From assembly GCA_003671065.1 (NCBI GenBank), contig QWPU01000094.1, positions 1 to 9,867 of the forward strand: a DNA stretch of 9,867 nt. The letters are read 5' to 3'. The notes below the pieces were generated by a model, which saw only the letters and a program-made list of their open reading frames with translations, made no database searches and had not been told where the DNA came from. The position numbers were made by a program, and so were the translations under genes. Of the stretch, positions 1-7,960 are shown piece after piece; the stretch's first letter is position 1; the number at the start of each line of letters is the position of its first letter. Source of the DNA: Planctomycetota bacterium (GTDB lineage: Bacteria; Planctomycetota; Phycisphaerae; Phycisphaerales; SM1A02).

Positions 1-57
1 AGTGAAATCGAGTCGGGTGTTCCCTTCGGAATCGAGCCTGTCGAGCGGGAGAACTAA
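1..57 (+). CDS. Possible 3' end of an upstream gene (C-terminal 18 residues)
   Basis: Frame 1 is open from the first base and ends in TAA at 55-57. It reads SEIESGVPFGIEPVEREN, an acidic tail with ordinary residue usage. The main support is position: a candidate rightward terminator lies about 50 bases past the stop, as expected at the end of a rightward gene. Eighteen codons are too few to assign a family, and another frame is also open here, so this remains a guess from context. Confidence 0.35.
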   Translation, partial: SEIESGVPFGIEPVEREN

Positions 58-108
58 GAGGAGTAGCGCGTGCACAGGCGCCAATGAGTCACGCTCCAAG
101 GCCTAGCA

Positions 109-140
109 AGACACTGAAAACCACGCCGTTCTCAGTGTTT
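109..140 (+). terminator. Candidate intrinsic terminator, rightward
   Basis: ACACTGA (111-117) pairs exactly with TCAGTGT (132-138). After a single A/C mismatch, three inner pairs (AAC 119-121 with GTT 128-130) close a six-base loop. A G-T and an A-T pair can extend the outside. The rightward strand continues with a pyrimidine-rich, T-containing run (TTTCCTTTC). The opposite strand has no T-run after the stem, so termination would be rightward only. It would serve the gene that appears to stop at 57. The stem is modest in GC, so the call is moderate. Confidence 0.45.
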
Positions 141-603
141 CCTTTCACATTTCACGCCGCAAGCAATCGAGCCATGCGCACGAGGTTGTGCGTCGCAGCC
201 GTCAACTCTGCTTGTTGTTTATCTTGTGTCGCTCCACATGACGCGGTCGGCGCATCAAACCGTGCGCATTGAGTCGATCTCGGTTCTGCGTAAAGGTTGT
301 CGCCTCCGACTCTGAAGCGATTTGGACTGCTGCCCCAACGCAGGATGCAACGCTCCTGTTGCTTGCCGAGAAGTTGGCAGATGTCAGGATCGCCCAATGT
401 GGAGTCGGCGCATTCCTTCCGCCAAAGCGCCTGACGAGGAGCAGGAAGCGCAGCTTCAGCGCCGACCGATTGACGCGGTGGAAGCGTTCGTGAAGGCCAT
501 GGAATCCGCGATGGATCTCGTGCTCGCGCTCATAGCGCAACCGGACCGCGACTGCCTCACAGGCAAAATGCGAGAGCCCATCGCGAATGAATAGACGCGC
601 CGT
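141..603. other. Stretch without a confident gene
   Basis: No tRNA, riboswitch, insertion-sequence end or confident gene was found between the candidate terminator and the end of the transporter gene. Short open frames exist on both strands, but none has a good ribosome binding site or a recognisable family. The right half has the most coding-like composition and is listed separately as a possible remnant. No terminator with a T-run was seen for the leftward transporter gene that ends at 604. Confidence 0.4.
269..594 (+). pseudogene. Possible frameshifted remnant or unrecognised small gene
   Basis: Two overlapping rightward frames each look protein-like over only half of the stretch. The frame from 269 gives sensible sequence up to about 415 (for example LLLLAEKLADVRIAQC). 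It then turns into Arg/Ser-rich nonsense and ends at 493. The frame ending in TAG at 592-594 becomes sensible from about 421 (for example PIDAVEAFVKAMESAMDLVL), with mostly G or C in third positions. Joining them would need one frameshift near 410-425. No start with a ribosome binding site is visible and no family is recognised. It would end 9 bases from the convergent transporter gene. A chance open frame in GC-rich DNA explains it almost as well. Confidence 0.2.
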
Positions 604-1584
604 TCACTCCGCGCTGATTGGAGCGCGAAACGACAGCATCTTGCGCCCTCTCGCGAGTTGGATGACGCCGACGCCGCCGAGCATCAGGGCTGACGCGTAG
701 ATCGTTCGCATACCGATTGGCTCACTCAGAAGCAGCCAGCCGAGCAGGATCGCGACCACAGGATTCACATACGCGTAGGTCGCGACGCGTACTGCGGGCT
801 GATTGCGCAGGAGCCATATGTAAGCCGTGAAACCGCAGAGCGAGCCGAGTACTACAAGGTAACTCCACTGCCAGAGCGTCGTGAGCGTTGGGGGGTTGTG
901 CGCGAGCAGCGTCCATTCGTCGTGAAATGCGAGTTCTTTTGGAATGCTCGCGACTGCAAGCACTGCGCCGCCGGCAAGCATTTGCATTGCGGTTGCAGTC
1001 ACTGGCGAGTGCGCGCCGCCTGGACGCTTTGACCAGACGCTTCCCAATGCCCAACCAAGTGTTGCCACAAGCATCACGAACACGCCCGCGGTTGAGACTG
1101 CGTTTGTGTCGCCGATTGAATCTAATTTCAACACTGCGACACCCGCGAAACCAAGCGCGATGCCCAGCCACACCCACTTCGATTGTCGATGCGAGCGATG
1201 CATCAAGCCGTCGAAACCGACGAGCCACAGCGGCGTGATCGCGGTCATCAACGCGACGATGCCTGAATCGATCGTGCCCGTGGCGATCGCGACGCCGCCG
1301 TTACCGAGCAACATCAAACACGCGCCGACGATCGCGGCGTGCGTCCATGAACGCGTGGTGAAATCTGTTCGTCGCAGTACGCCTTGCCAGCGCGCGATCG
1401 CAAGTAGCAGTACTCCCGCCACCAAGAAGCGCGCGGCCGCCATCACAAACGCGCCGTGTTGCGACACGAGTTTAATGACGAGATAGGTTGAACCCCAAAT
1501 GACATACACCGCGGTGTAGGCGATGGTGGTGCGCAACGCGGTCGGAGTCGGCACGATGGCGGGCGTGTAGGCAGTGGCACTCAT
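604..1584 (-). CDS. yedA: DMT-superfamily permease, EamA family, YedA-like
   Basis: This is an inner-membrane transporter of the drug/metabolite transporter superfamily, 326 residues, the usual length for ten membrane helices in two EamA repeats (about 20-155 and 165-312). Recognisable family signatures are YVIWGSTYLVIK near residue 27, LGNGGVAIA near 93, WALGSVWSKR near 178, and TYAYVNPVVAILLG near 269. These resemble remembered E. coli YedA segments closely, so the subfamily is fairly secure. YedA-type proteins are thought to export metabolites or toxic amino-acid-like compounds, but no substrate follows from sequence. The ATG (1582-1584) overlaps the metH stop TGA (1581-1583) as ATGA, so translation is probably coupled to metH. 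Export of methionine, homocysteine or a related compound is therefore an attractive inference, nothing more. No terminator was found after its stop. Confidence 0.9.
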   Translation of the reverse strand: MSATAYTPAIVPTPTALRTTIAYTAVYVIWGSTYLVIKLVSQHGAFVMAAARFLVAGVLLLAIARWQGVLRRTDFTTRSWTHAAIVGACLMLLGNGGVAIATGTIDSGIVALMTAITPLWLVGFDGLMHRSHRQSKWVWLGIALGFAGVAVLKLDSIGDTNAVSTAGVFVMLVATLGWALGSVWSKRPGGAHSPVTATAMQMLAGGAVLAVASIPKELAFHDEWTLLAHNPPTLTTLWQWSYLVVLGSLCGFTAYIWLLRNQPAVRVATYAYVNPVVAILLGWLLLSEPIGMRTIYASALMLGGVGVIQLARGRKMLSFRAPISAE

Positions 1585-4500
1585 CCTTGCACGCGCGCGG
1601 CGCTTTCCACCGCGAAGTACTTCGCTTCAGGGTGATGCACGATGATCGCGCTCGTCGATTGCTCGGGCACGATCTGCCAGTTTTCCGTGAGAATGCAGCC
1701 GATTCGCTCGGGTTTGAGCAAGCGGAACAACTTCTCTTGATCACTCATGTCTGGGCACGCGGGGTAACCGAAGCTGTAGCGCGAGCCTCGATAGTTTTGC
1801 GTGAACAACTTGCGGATCTCAGAACTGTCTTCGTGACCAACGCCGAGTTCCGCGCGCATGCGTTTGTGCCACATTTCGGCGAGCGCTTCAGCGCATTCGA
1901 CGGCGAAGCCGTGGAGGAACAAGTACTCAGAGTATTCGTTGCGCTCGAAGAGTTGCTTCGCGCGATGACTCGCTTCAGTGCCAACCGTCACGCAGTGCAG
2001 ACCCAGCACATCCTTCTCGCCAGTTGCCACACCTCTGAAGAAGTCGCTGATGCACAAGCGTTCGCGCGCGCCTTGACGCGGGAACTTGAAGCGTTCGATT
2101 TCGCGCGTGCGATCAGTTGGATCGAAGACTGCAAGATCATCGCCGTCAGAATTCGCAGGAAAGAAGCCGTACACAACTTGCGGACGCAGAATCTTCTCGT
2201 CTTTGCATTGCTTGCAGAGACGATCAAACACGGGACGCGCATGGATGTCGAGATACTTTTCGTACTCAACATCATTCATGTCGCCCTTCTTGAATCCCCA
2301 CTGGCCACGAAAGAGCGCGACGAGATTGATGTAGGGATAAATCTGTTCAAGCGGCACATCTTCAACAAGACGATCGCCAAAGAATGGCGGCTTGGGAAGT
2401 TCGTTCGAAGTCGACACTGTCGAACGCTCGCTCACTTCAACGCGTGGCTTTGCAGCACGCGCGGCGGCAACCTTGGCATCGACGATTTCGCGCTTGGCAA
2501 GCCGCTCATCAATCGCAGCATCCACCGCGTCAAGCGTCTTAGTTGCCAGCGCATCACACACAGCGAGACCTTCGAACGCGTCGCGGCCGTAGTAGAGTTT
2601 CCCCTTGTAAATGCTGCGTAAATGACTCTCTGCGTAGTGACGCGTGAGCGCCGCGCCACCGAGAATCACTGGCACTTCGATGCCGAGGCGATTCATCTCA
2701 TGGAGGTTCTCTTCCATCACCGCAACGCTCTTGACGAGCAAGCCACTCATGCCAATTGCATCGGCCTTCGTGTTGCGAAACGCATCGAGAATCTGTTGCA
2801 GCGGCTGCTTGATACCGATGTTGTGAATCTCGAAACCGTTGTTCGAGAGAATGATGTCAACAAGATTCTTCCCGATGTCGTGCACATCACCCGCCACTGT
2901 CGCGATCACAATCTTTGCCTTCTTCGACGCGCCCGCTTCAGTCTTTGGCATGTGTGGTTCAAGGATCGACACCGCCTTCTTCATCACCGCTGCTGATTGC
3001 AGCACGAACGGCAACTGCATTTGGCCTGAGCCGAAGAGTTCACCGACGGTCTTCATGCCGTTGAGAAGGTGATCGTTGATGATCGCCAGCGGCGAGTACT
3101 TCTCCATCGCGCTCATCAAACACTTGTCGAGGTCGCGCATCTCACCGTCAACAACATGTTGCGCGAGGCGCTCTTCAATCGGCAGATCTGCGAGCGTCTT
3201 CTTGACCGTCGTGTCTTCGGCGCCATCAGGAAAGAGCGAGATGTAATAAAGCAGCGGATCGAAGTTCTCTGGCTGACCAGCAGGACGCTCAGCGCCGCGC
3301 TTGTCGAACACCAACCACTCGGCTGCGTTCCATTCATGATCTGCAATGCGATTCTTCGGAAGGATCTTCGACGCGTGGACAATCGCAGCCGTGAGACCGC
3401 GTTCGCGCGCGTGATGCAAGTAGACCGAATTGAGAACCGTGCGCGCGGAAGGCTTGAGTCCGAACGAAATGTTTGAGAGGCCAAGAATGATGCCGCACTG
3501 CGGAAACGCCTTGGAAATAGCGGCAATTCCGTCGAGGGTCTCGAGGCCAAGACGACGGTCATCATCATTGCCCGTGCAGATGGTGAAGGTGAGCGGATCG
3601 AAGAGGATGTCCGACGCAGGCAACTCCCACTTGCGCGTGTAGAGATCGTGCATGCGCGTCGCGATCTCGAGTTTTCGCGCGGCGCTCTTGGCCATACCCG
3701 CTTGCGGATCTTCATCAATCGTAAGCGCAACACACGCGGCGCCATACTTCTTGAGCAACGGACAAATGCGATTGAAACGCTCTTCGCCATCTTCAAGGTT
3801 GATGGAGTTGACAACAGCTTTACCGCCGTGACGCTTGAGCCCCGCTTCAATCACTTTCGGATCGGTCGAGTCAAACATGATCGGCGCGTTCACTTGGCGC
3901 ACATAGCGCGACGCAACTTCTTCCATGTCCTTCACGCCGTTGCGACCAACAAAGTCGACGCATACATCGAGCACTTGCCCGCCGTCTTTGATCTCTTCGC
4001 GCGCCATCGAGACGAGTCCATCGAAATCATCTTCGTCGAGCAGACGCTTGAACTTGCGCGAACCATTCGCGTTCGTGCGCTCAGCAACAATGAGAAACGA
4101 GTTCTCTTGCGTGAACTCAACGAAGCCATACAAGCTCGAGCAGCCCGCGGCTTGCGGAGTCGCTGCGTGCGCATGGCGCTTGGTATCAAGCCCGAGTTCG
4201 CTTACGAGAGACGCGATTTCGCGAATGTGCTCGGGCGTGGTGCCGCAGCAGCCACCGACGGAATTCACCTTGTATTCCTGCAAGAAACGCTTCATCGCGT
4301 CGCGGAAAGCGCGCGGCTGCAACGGATACTCCGTGCGACCTTCCACCAGAATCGGCAAGCCTGCATTGGGCAGCACGCTGACGGCGCGATCCCAATTCTT
4401 CGTGAGGTAACTCACATGCTCCGCCATCTCCACAGGACCAGTCGCGCAGTTGAGACCAAGCGAGACAATCGGAAATGGACGCAGCGCATTCACAACTGCA

Positions 4501-5132
4501 GCGATGTCGGAACCGAGCAACATCGTGCCCGTGGTTTCGATAGTGACGCTGCTAAAGATCGGCAGATCACGCGGCGTCTTTCCCGCCGCCGCAATCGCAT
4601 CAAGCACTGCGTTGATCGCGACCTTCACTTGCAAGAGATCTTGCGAAGTCTCAATCATGAAACCATCGATGCCGCCCGCAATCAATCCGCGCGCTTGCTC
4701 GAGGTAACTCGCGTGCATGTCATCCCACGACGCTTGACCGAGCGAGACGAGTTTCGTGCCAGGCCCCATCGAGCCGATGGCGAAGCGCGGTCGTTCGCGC
4801 GTTTCAAACTTCGCGCACGCCGCACGCGCGACTTCAGCGCCGCGCTTGTTCAGTTCGAAAGTCCACGACGCGAACTCGTCATCGAACTCGCGGCCAACCA
4901 AGATGTTGGAACCGAAAGTGTCGGTCTCGACCACATCCGCGCCAACGGCGAGAAAGCTCTCGTGAATGCGCTGGATGATGTCGGGTCGGCTCTTGACGAG
5001 GATGTCGGTGCAGTTGTCGCGGCCGAGATAATCGGCGGGCAAGCAATCGACGCAGGAATGGATGGAAGTACCCATCGCGCCGTCGAAGACAAGGGTGCGA
5101 GTATCAAGAGCATGGAGAAGCGAGCGCTGCAT
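1581..5132 (-). CDS. metH: Cobalamin-dependent methionine synthase
   Basis: Cytoplasmic enzyme that moves a methyl group from 5-methyltetrahydrofolate through cobalamin to homocysteine, giving methionine. All modules are present in order, numbered from the ATG at 5132. The homocysteine domain (about 5-325) has DGAMGT at 17-22 and zinc ligands Cys229, Cys295 and Cys296. The pterin domain (about 345-610) begins with ERTNANGSRKFKRLL near 351. The cap and B12 domain (about 640-870) has DVHDIG at 749-754, with His751 as lower cobalt ligand. The reactivation domain (about 915-1180) has RYSFGYPACP at 1118-1127. Length is 1183 residues, against 1227 in E. coli; the shortfall is mostly in the reactivation domain. 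An in-frame TTG at 5168 would add 12 residues, but the ATG places the first motif as in E. coli MetH. Neither start has a clear ribosome binding site. The stop overlaps the transporter start. Confidence 0.97.
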   Translation of the reverse strand: MQRSLLHALDTRTLVFDGAMGTSIHSCVDCLPADYLGRDNCTDILVKSRPDIIQRIHESFLAVGADVVETDTFGSNILVGREFDDEFASWTFELNKRGAEVARAACAKFETRERPRFAIGSMGPGTKLVSLGQASWDDMHASYLEQARGLIAGGIDGFMIETSQDLLQVKVAINAVLDAIAAAGKTPRDLPIFSSVTIETTGTMLLGSDIAAVVNALRPFPIVSLGLNCATGPVEMAEHVSYLTKNWDRAVSVLPNAGLPILVEGRTEYPLQPRAFRDAMKRFLQEYKVNSVGGCCGTTPEHIREIASLVSELGLDTKRHAHAATPQAAGCSSLYGFVEFTQENSFLIVAERTNANGSRKFKRLLDEDDFDGLVSMAREEIKDGGQVLDVCVDFVGRNGVKDMEEVASRYVRQVNAPIMFDSTDPKVIEAGLKRHGGKAVVNSINLEDGEERFNRICPLLKKYGAACVALTIDEDPQAGMAKSAARKLEIATRMHDLYTRKWELPASDILFDPLTFTICTGNDDDRRLGLETLDGIAAISKAFPQCGIILGLSNISFGLKPSARTVLNSVYLHHARERGLTAAIVHASKILPKNRIADHEWNAAEWLVFDKRGAERPAGQPENFDPLLYYISLFPDGAEDTTVKKTLADLPIEERLAQHVVDGEMRDLDKCLMSAMEKYSPLAIINDHLLNGMKTVGELFGSGQMQLPFVLQSAAVMKKAVSILEPHMPKTEAGASKKAKIVIATVAGDVHDIGKNLVDIILSNNGFEIHNIGIKQPLQQILDAFRNTKADAIGMSGLLVKSVAVMEENLHEMNRLGIEVPVILGGAALTRHYAESHLRSIYKGKLYYGRDAFEGLAVCDALATKTLDAVDAAIDERLAKREIVDAKVAAARAAKPRVEVSERSTVSTSNELPKPPFFGDRLVEDVPLEQIYPYINLVALFRGQWGFKKGDMNDVEYEKYLDIHARPVFDRLCKQCKDEKILRPQVVYGFFPANSDGDDLAVFDPTDRTREIERFKFPRQGARERLCISDFFRGVATGEKDVLGLHCVTVGTEASHRAKQLFERNEYSEYLFLHGFAVECAEALAEMWHKRMRAELGVGHEDSSEIRKLFTQNYRGSRYSFGYPACPDMSDQEKLFRLLKPERIGCILTENWQIVPEQSTSAIIVHHPEAKYFAVESAARVQG

Positions 5133-5334
5133 GGGTGAGAGAATAGGGTTGCGAGCGATTTCATTCAACCGTTCATCCGCATGAAGGGATGAATCTGTAG
5201 TACTTTCCTTTCACCTCAACGCAACCTCCCCATTTTCGCTCCGCTGCTGAAACTAATGAAATGCGAACCGAGGCGCGTGGCGTCAGAGGTACTATCTCGC
5301 CCTTCACTTTCTGTCACGGTCTTTGAACTCGCTT
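5133..5334. promoter_or_regulatory. Divergent intergenic region with promoters for metH and the peptidase gene
   Basis: The region must hold promoters firing both ways. For metH (minus strand) a weak sigma-70-like pair can be drawn: TTGCGT at 5224-5219 and TACTAC at 5202-5197, 16 bases apart. The match is poor and may be accidental. No convincing promoter was seen for the rightward gene. Neither a cobalamin riboswitch B12 box nor a SAM aptamer was recognised in the metH leader. A hairpin in the leader is listed separately. Confidence 0.35.
5172..5193 (-). promoter_or_regulatory. Inverted repeat in the metH leader
   Basis: TTCATCC (5172-5178) and GGATGAA (5187-5193) form a perfect 7-base inverted repeat around an 8-base spacer. 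It lies about 40 bases upstream of the preferred metH ATG and 4 bases upstream of the alternative TTG. It could be an RNA hairpin affecting translation or a dyad operator. It has no T-run and is not a known aptamer. A 7-base dyad can occur by chance, so function is uncertain. Confidence 0.25.
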
Positions 5335-6948
5335 ATGCGCACTCCAAACGCTCTCACTCTCGGTTCCATGTTGTCCCGAGCGCTCTTTGCTCCCCTCGCA
5401 TTCCTGAGTCTGATCGTTGGCTGCAACAGTGCGGCGAAGACGACCGCGACCACAATTCCGGCGAAGCCCACACACACTGCGCCAGCGATTCGCTCGGTCG
5501 AGACATTCGATGCTGTGTGGACGACTGTGCGCGACACTCACTTCGATAAGACCATGAATGGGGTCGATTGGAATGCAGTGCGCGACGAACTGCGGCCTTA
5601 CGCCATCGCAGCGGCTTCGCAAGATGAAGCGCGTGCGATTCAACTCGACATGCTCTCGCGACTTGGCCAGAGTCACTTCATGATTCTGCCGCGCGAAAGC
5701 GCTGAGCGCTCGCCGACGATCGAATCCCCTGAGGAGCAGATTGCGGCGCCAACGGATATTGCCGCGCGTGCATCAACCATCATCATTGACGAGTCGCAGA
5801 GCGCGGCCATTACTGAGACTACTAGCACGACGACCGCCTCCTCGACGCGCGGCGTGTGCGGTATCGACATCGCGATCGTTGAAGATGAACCGACTGTGCT
5901 GCGCGTGGCAGCGAATCTCGGCGGCGCGAAAGCTGGCGTGTGCGCGGGTTGGACGCTGGTGTCAGTTGAAGGTCTTGACGCCGCTGATGCGTTGCGCCCG
6001 ATACGCGACGCGCTAGCGCTTGAAACCGATATGGACTCGCAGCACGCGCGCTCGCTGCGCATGGAACTCGCGGGGACAGGACAGTCACTTTTGCAGGGAA
6101 ATACAGGGCAATCACGCACCGCCGTCTTCGAAGACGCTACGGGAACTGAGCACAAAGTCACGATCGCGTTTGAAGACGCGCCTTACGGCAGCACCAAGTT
6201 TGGCAACCTCCCACCGCTTCCCGTTGAAGTGGATTCGCGACTCATTGAACTTCCACAAACCGACACGAAGCCTGTGCGCATTGGCGTCATCAGTTTCAAT
6301 ATCTGGATGACCGCGGCGTCACCTGCGATTGATCTCGCAGTTGATACCTATCGCTCGTGCGATGGCATCGTGCTTGATTTGCGCGGGAATCCTGGCGGCC
6401 TTGGAGCGATGAGCATGGGTGTGGCGGGTCACTTTCTCAACGAGCCCGCGAGTCTTGGATCGATGATTGCTCGCGATACCACACTTGAATTCAAGGCAAG
6501 TCCGCGCAAAGTGTCGACCGAAGGCAAGCGCGTGCGGCCGTATGCGAAGCCTCTTGCGATCATCGTTGATGGTCGCAGCGCAAGCACGAGCGAAGTGTTC
6601 GCGGGTGGCTTGCAAGATCTTGGCCGCGCGCGGGTTTTTGGCGAAACCAGCGCAGGTATGGCGCTTCCTGCGGTTGCGATTGAGTTGCCTAGCGGTGATG
6701 TGCTGATGCACGCTGTTGCGGATTTCGTGACATCCAATGGCACTCGCATTGAAGGTCGCGGCATCGTGCCGAATGAGGTTGTCGTACCAACTCGCGCAGC
6801 GCTCTGTAACGGTCATGACCCCGCGATCGACACGGCCGCACAGTGGATTGTGCAGAGCACGCTGCTCACGCGCGCAGCAAAGCGCGCAAAGGCCGATGCC
6901 GGTGTCGAAGCGGTGACTGCCCCAATTTCGCTTCCCTCCGCGCCGTAA
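5335..6948 (+). CDS. Lipoprotein S41-family serine peptidase with PDZ domain, tricorn/IRBP-like
   Basis: Predicted periplasm-facing lipoprotein peptidase, 537 residues. A hydrophobic segment (16-29) ends in lipobox IVGC, with the acylated Cys at 30. Next come an N-terminal helical domain (about 54-122) carrying FDAVWTTVRDTHFD, a Ser/Thr-rich linker (about 130-173), a PDZ-like domain (about 174-282) and the S41 core (about 305-490). The core shows LDLRGNPGG near 348, SASTSE with the predicted nucleophile Ser417, GETSAG near 436, and IEGRGIVPN with Glu473. The Lys used by CtpA/Prc enzymes 25 residues after the serine is Met442 here. A histidine in LGQSH (His114) fits the Ser-His-Glu arrangement of tricorn-type enzymes, so activity is plausible. 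Two other starts are possible, TTG at 5323 and ATG at 5368; the latter gives a compact lipoprotein signal. No clear ribosome binding site. It is followed after 52 bases by a secreted LolA-like gene, probably in one operon. Confidence 0.85.
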   Translation: MRTPNALTLGSMLSRALFAPLAFLSLIVGCNSAAKTTATTIPAKPTHTAPAIRSVETFDAVWTTVRDTHFDKTMNGVDWNAVRDELRPYAIAAASQDEARAIQLDMLSRLGQSHFMILPRESAERSPTIESPEEQIAAPTDIAARASTIIIDESQSAAITETTSTTTASSTRGVCGIDIAIVEDEPTVLRVAANLGGAKAGVCAGWTLVSVEGLDAADALRPIRDALALETDMDSQHARSLRMELAGTGQSLLQGNTGQSRTAVFEDATGTEHKVTIAFEDAPYGSTKFGNLPPLPVEVDSRLIELPQTDTKPVRIGVISFNIWMTAASPAIDLAVDTYRSCDGIVLDLRGNPGGLGAMSMGVAGHFLNEPASLGSMIARDTTLEFKASPRKVSTEGKRVRPYAKPLAIIVDGRSASTSEVFAGGLQDLGRARVFGETSAGMALPAVAIELPSGDVLMHAVADFVTSNGTRIEGRGIVPNEVVVPTRAALCNGHDPAIDTAAQWIVQSTLLTRAAKRAKADAGVEAVTAPISLPSAP

Positions 6949-7000
6949 GCGCACACACGAATCACTCTCCTCTCGCCTCACTCACGCATTTGGTACCCAT

Positions 7001-7915
7001 ATGAAAAAGACGCAGAAACTCGCTTGGATTCCCTCGTTTGTGGTCGCCGCTCTCTCCACTGCCGCGTTCGCGATGCAGGACGCACCTGTCGCAAAGCCCG
7101 CGGTATTGACGCCACCAACCGTCACGGCCACTCCGCTTCCTTCGGCCGCAAGCGTGCTCGAAAAATCAGTTGCAGCCATCGGCGGCAAAGACGCGTGGAG
7201 CAAGTTGAAGTCGATTGAAATCAAAGGATCGATGGACATCCCTGCTGCGGGCATCAAGGGTCCGTTGACCGCGCGCAGCCTTGCGCCGAACAAGATGGTC
7301 ACCGTGATGGAAATGCCAGGATTTGGCACCGTGCGCACAGGATTTGATGGCACTACCGCGTGGTCGATCGATCCGTCAGGCGGACCGCGTTTGCTCGAGG
7401 GCGTTGAGAAAGACATGCTCGCGCGTGAGAGTGTGTTTCTGAAAGATCTTGACCTCGCCAAGCACTGGGACTCCATCGAAACGACCGACCAAGCGGACTT
7501 CGGCGGTGTCGCATGTTGGAAACTTTCCGCCAAGCGCGGCGAGCAAACAGCGACGCTGTGGTTTGAGAAAGACTCGGGCCTTGCGCGCGGCAGCGAGATG
7601 GTCGTCGAGACTCAGATGGGCAAGATTCCAGTCGTGAGCACCATCGTTGAGTACCGCGCGTTTGGTGATGTGAAGATTGGCACGCGCACGGAAACTTCGC
7701 AGATGGGACAGAAGATGATTTCGATCATCGACTCTGTGACCTTCGACACCGTTGACGCGAAAGACCTTGATTTGCCGCTGGAAATCAAAGCGCTGCTTGA
7801 GCCTGAGCCTGCGGAAGATGAGGATGAAGTCGAGGCGCCAGCGGTAAAGACTCCTGTCGCCGCTCCTGCGACTGCTCCTGCCACGCCTCCCGTCGCGCCC
7901 GCGGCGAAACCGTAA
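7001..7915 (+). CDS. Secreted LolA/LppX-like single-domain protein
   Basis: Exported protein of 304 residues with a Sec signal peptide (MKKTQK, hydrophobic 8-22, cleavage likely after AFA at 24). A Pro/Thr-rich spacer leads into one beta-rich domain (about 49-262). It opens with LEKSVAAIGGKDAWSKLKSI and carries FDGTTAWSIDPSGGPRLLEG near 115. It matches from memory the outer-membrane-lipoprotein-sorting-like family that often accompanies or is fused to peptidases in Acidobacteria and related groups. That fold usually binds lipid or another hydrophobic ligand; the ligand here is unknown. The tail has an acidic run (268-279) and an Ala/Pro-rich stretch (284-304), perhaps a wall- or membrane-proximal spacer. 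The ATG has no ribosome binding site; a CT-rich leader precedes it. It lies between the S41 peptidase and a larger protein carrying two related domains. Confidence 0.75.
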   Translation: MKKTQKLAWIPSFVVAALSTAAFAMQDAPVAKPAVLTPPTVTATPLPSAASVLEKSVAAIGGKDAWSKLKSIEIKGSMDIPAAGIKGPLTARSLAPNKMVTVMEMPGFGTVRTGFDGTTAWSIDPSGGPRLLEGVEKDMLARESVFLKDLDLAKHWDSIETTDQADFGGVACWKLSAKRGEQTATLWFEKDSGLARGSEMVVETQMGKIPVVSTIVEYRAFGDVKIGTRTETSQMGQKMISIIDSVTFDTVDAKDLDLPLEIKALLEPEPAEDEDEVEAPAVKTPVAAPATAPATPPVAPAAKP

Positions 7916-7960
7916 GTTTCTGCGAATCGTGGAGATCATTGCGGCAGCTTTTGCGTATTG

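Noticed and set aside
84..272. Rightward 62-codon frame near the left edge
   Set aside because: It runs through the candidate terminator, has no ribosome binding site, and its composition (Cys, Ser, Arg, His scatter) is not protein-like.
610..627. CGCGCT/AGCGCG hairpin as a terminator for the transporter gene
   Set aside because: It lies inside the last codons of the gene and no T-run follows in the leftward direction.
3648..5138. Long rightward open frame (496 codons) antisense to metH
   Set aside because: It lies entirely within metH on the other strand, is Arg/His-rich without domains, and arises from the codon bias of the real gene. The other long antisense frame, at 1587-2621, is rejected for the same reason.
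5133..5334. SAH, SAM or cobalamin riboswitch upstream of metH
   Set aside because: A GAGGCGCG-like stretch near 5270 recalls part of the SAH aptamer, but it is on the strand that leads away from metH and its surrounding stems are absent. No B12 box was seen.
5335..6948. Calling the S41 protein catalytically dead
   Set aside because: The missing lysine is normal for the tricorn/IRBP-like subgroup, and a serine, a histidine and a glutamate fitting that subgroup are all present.
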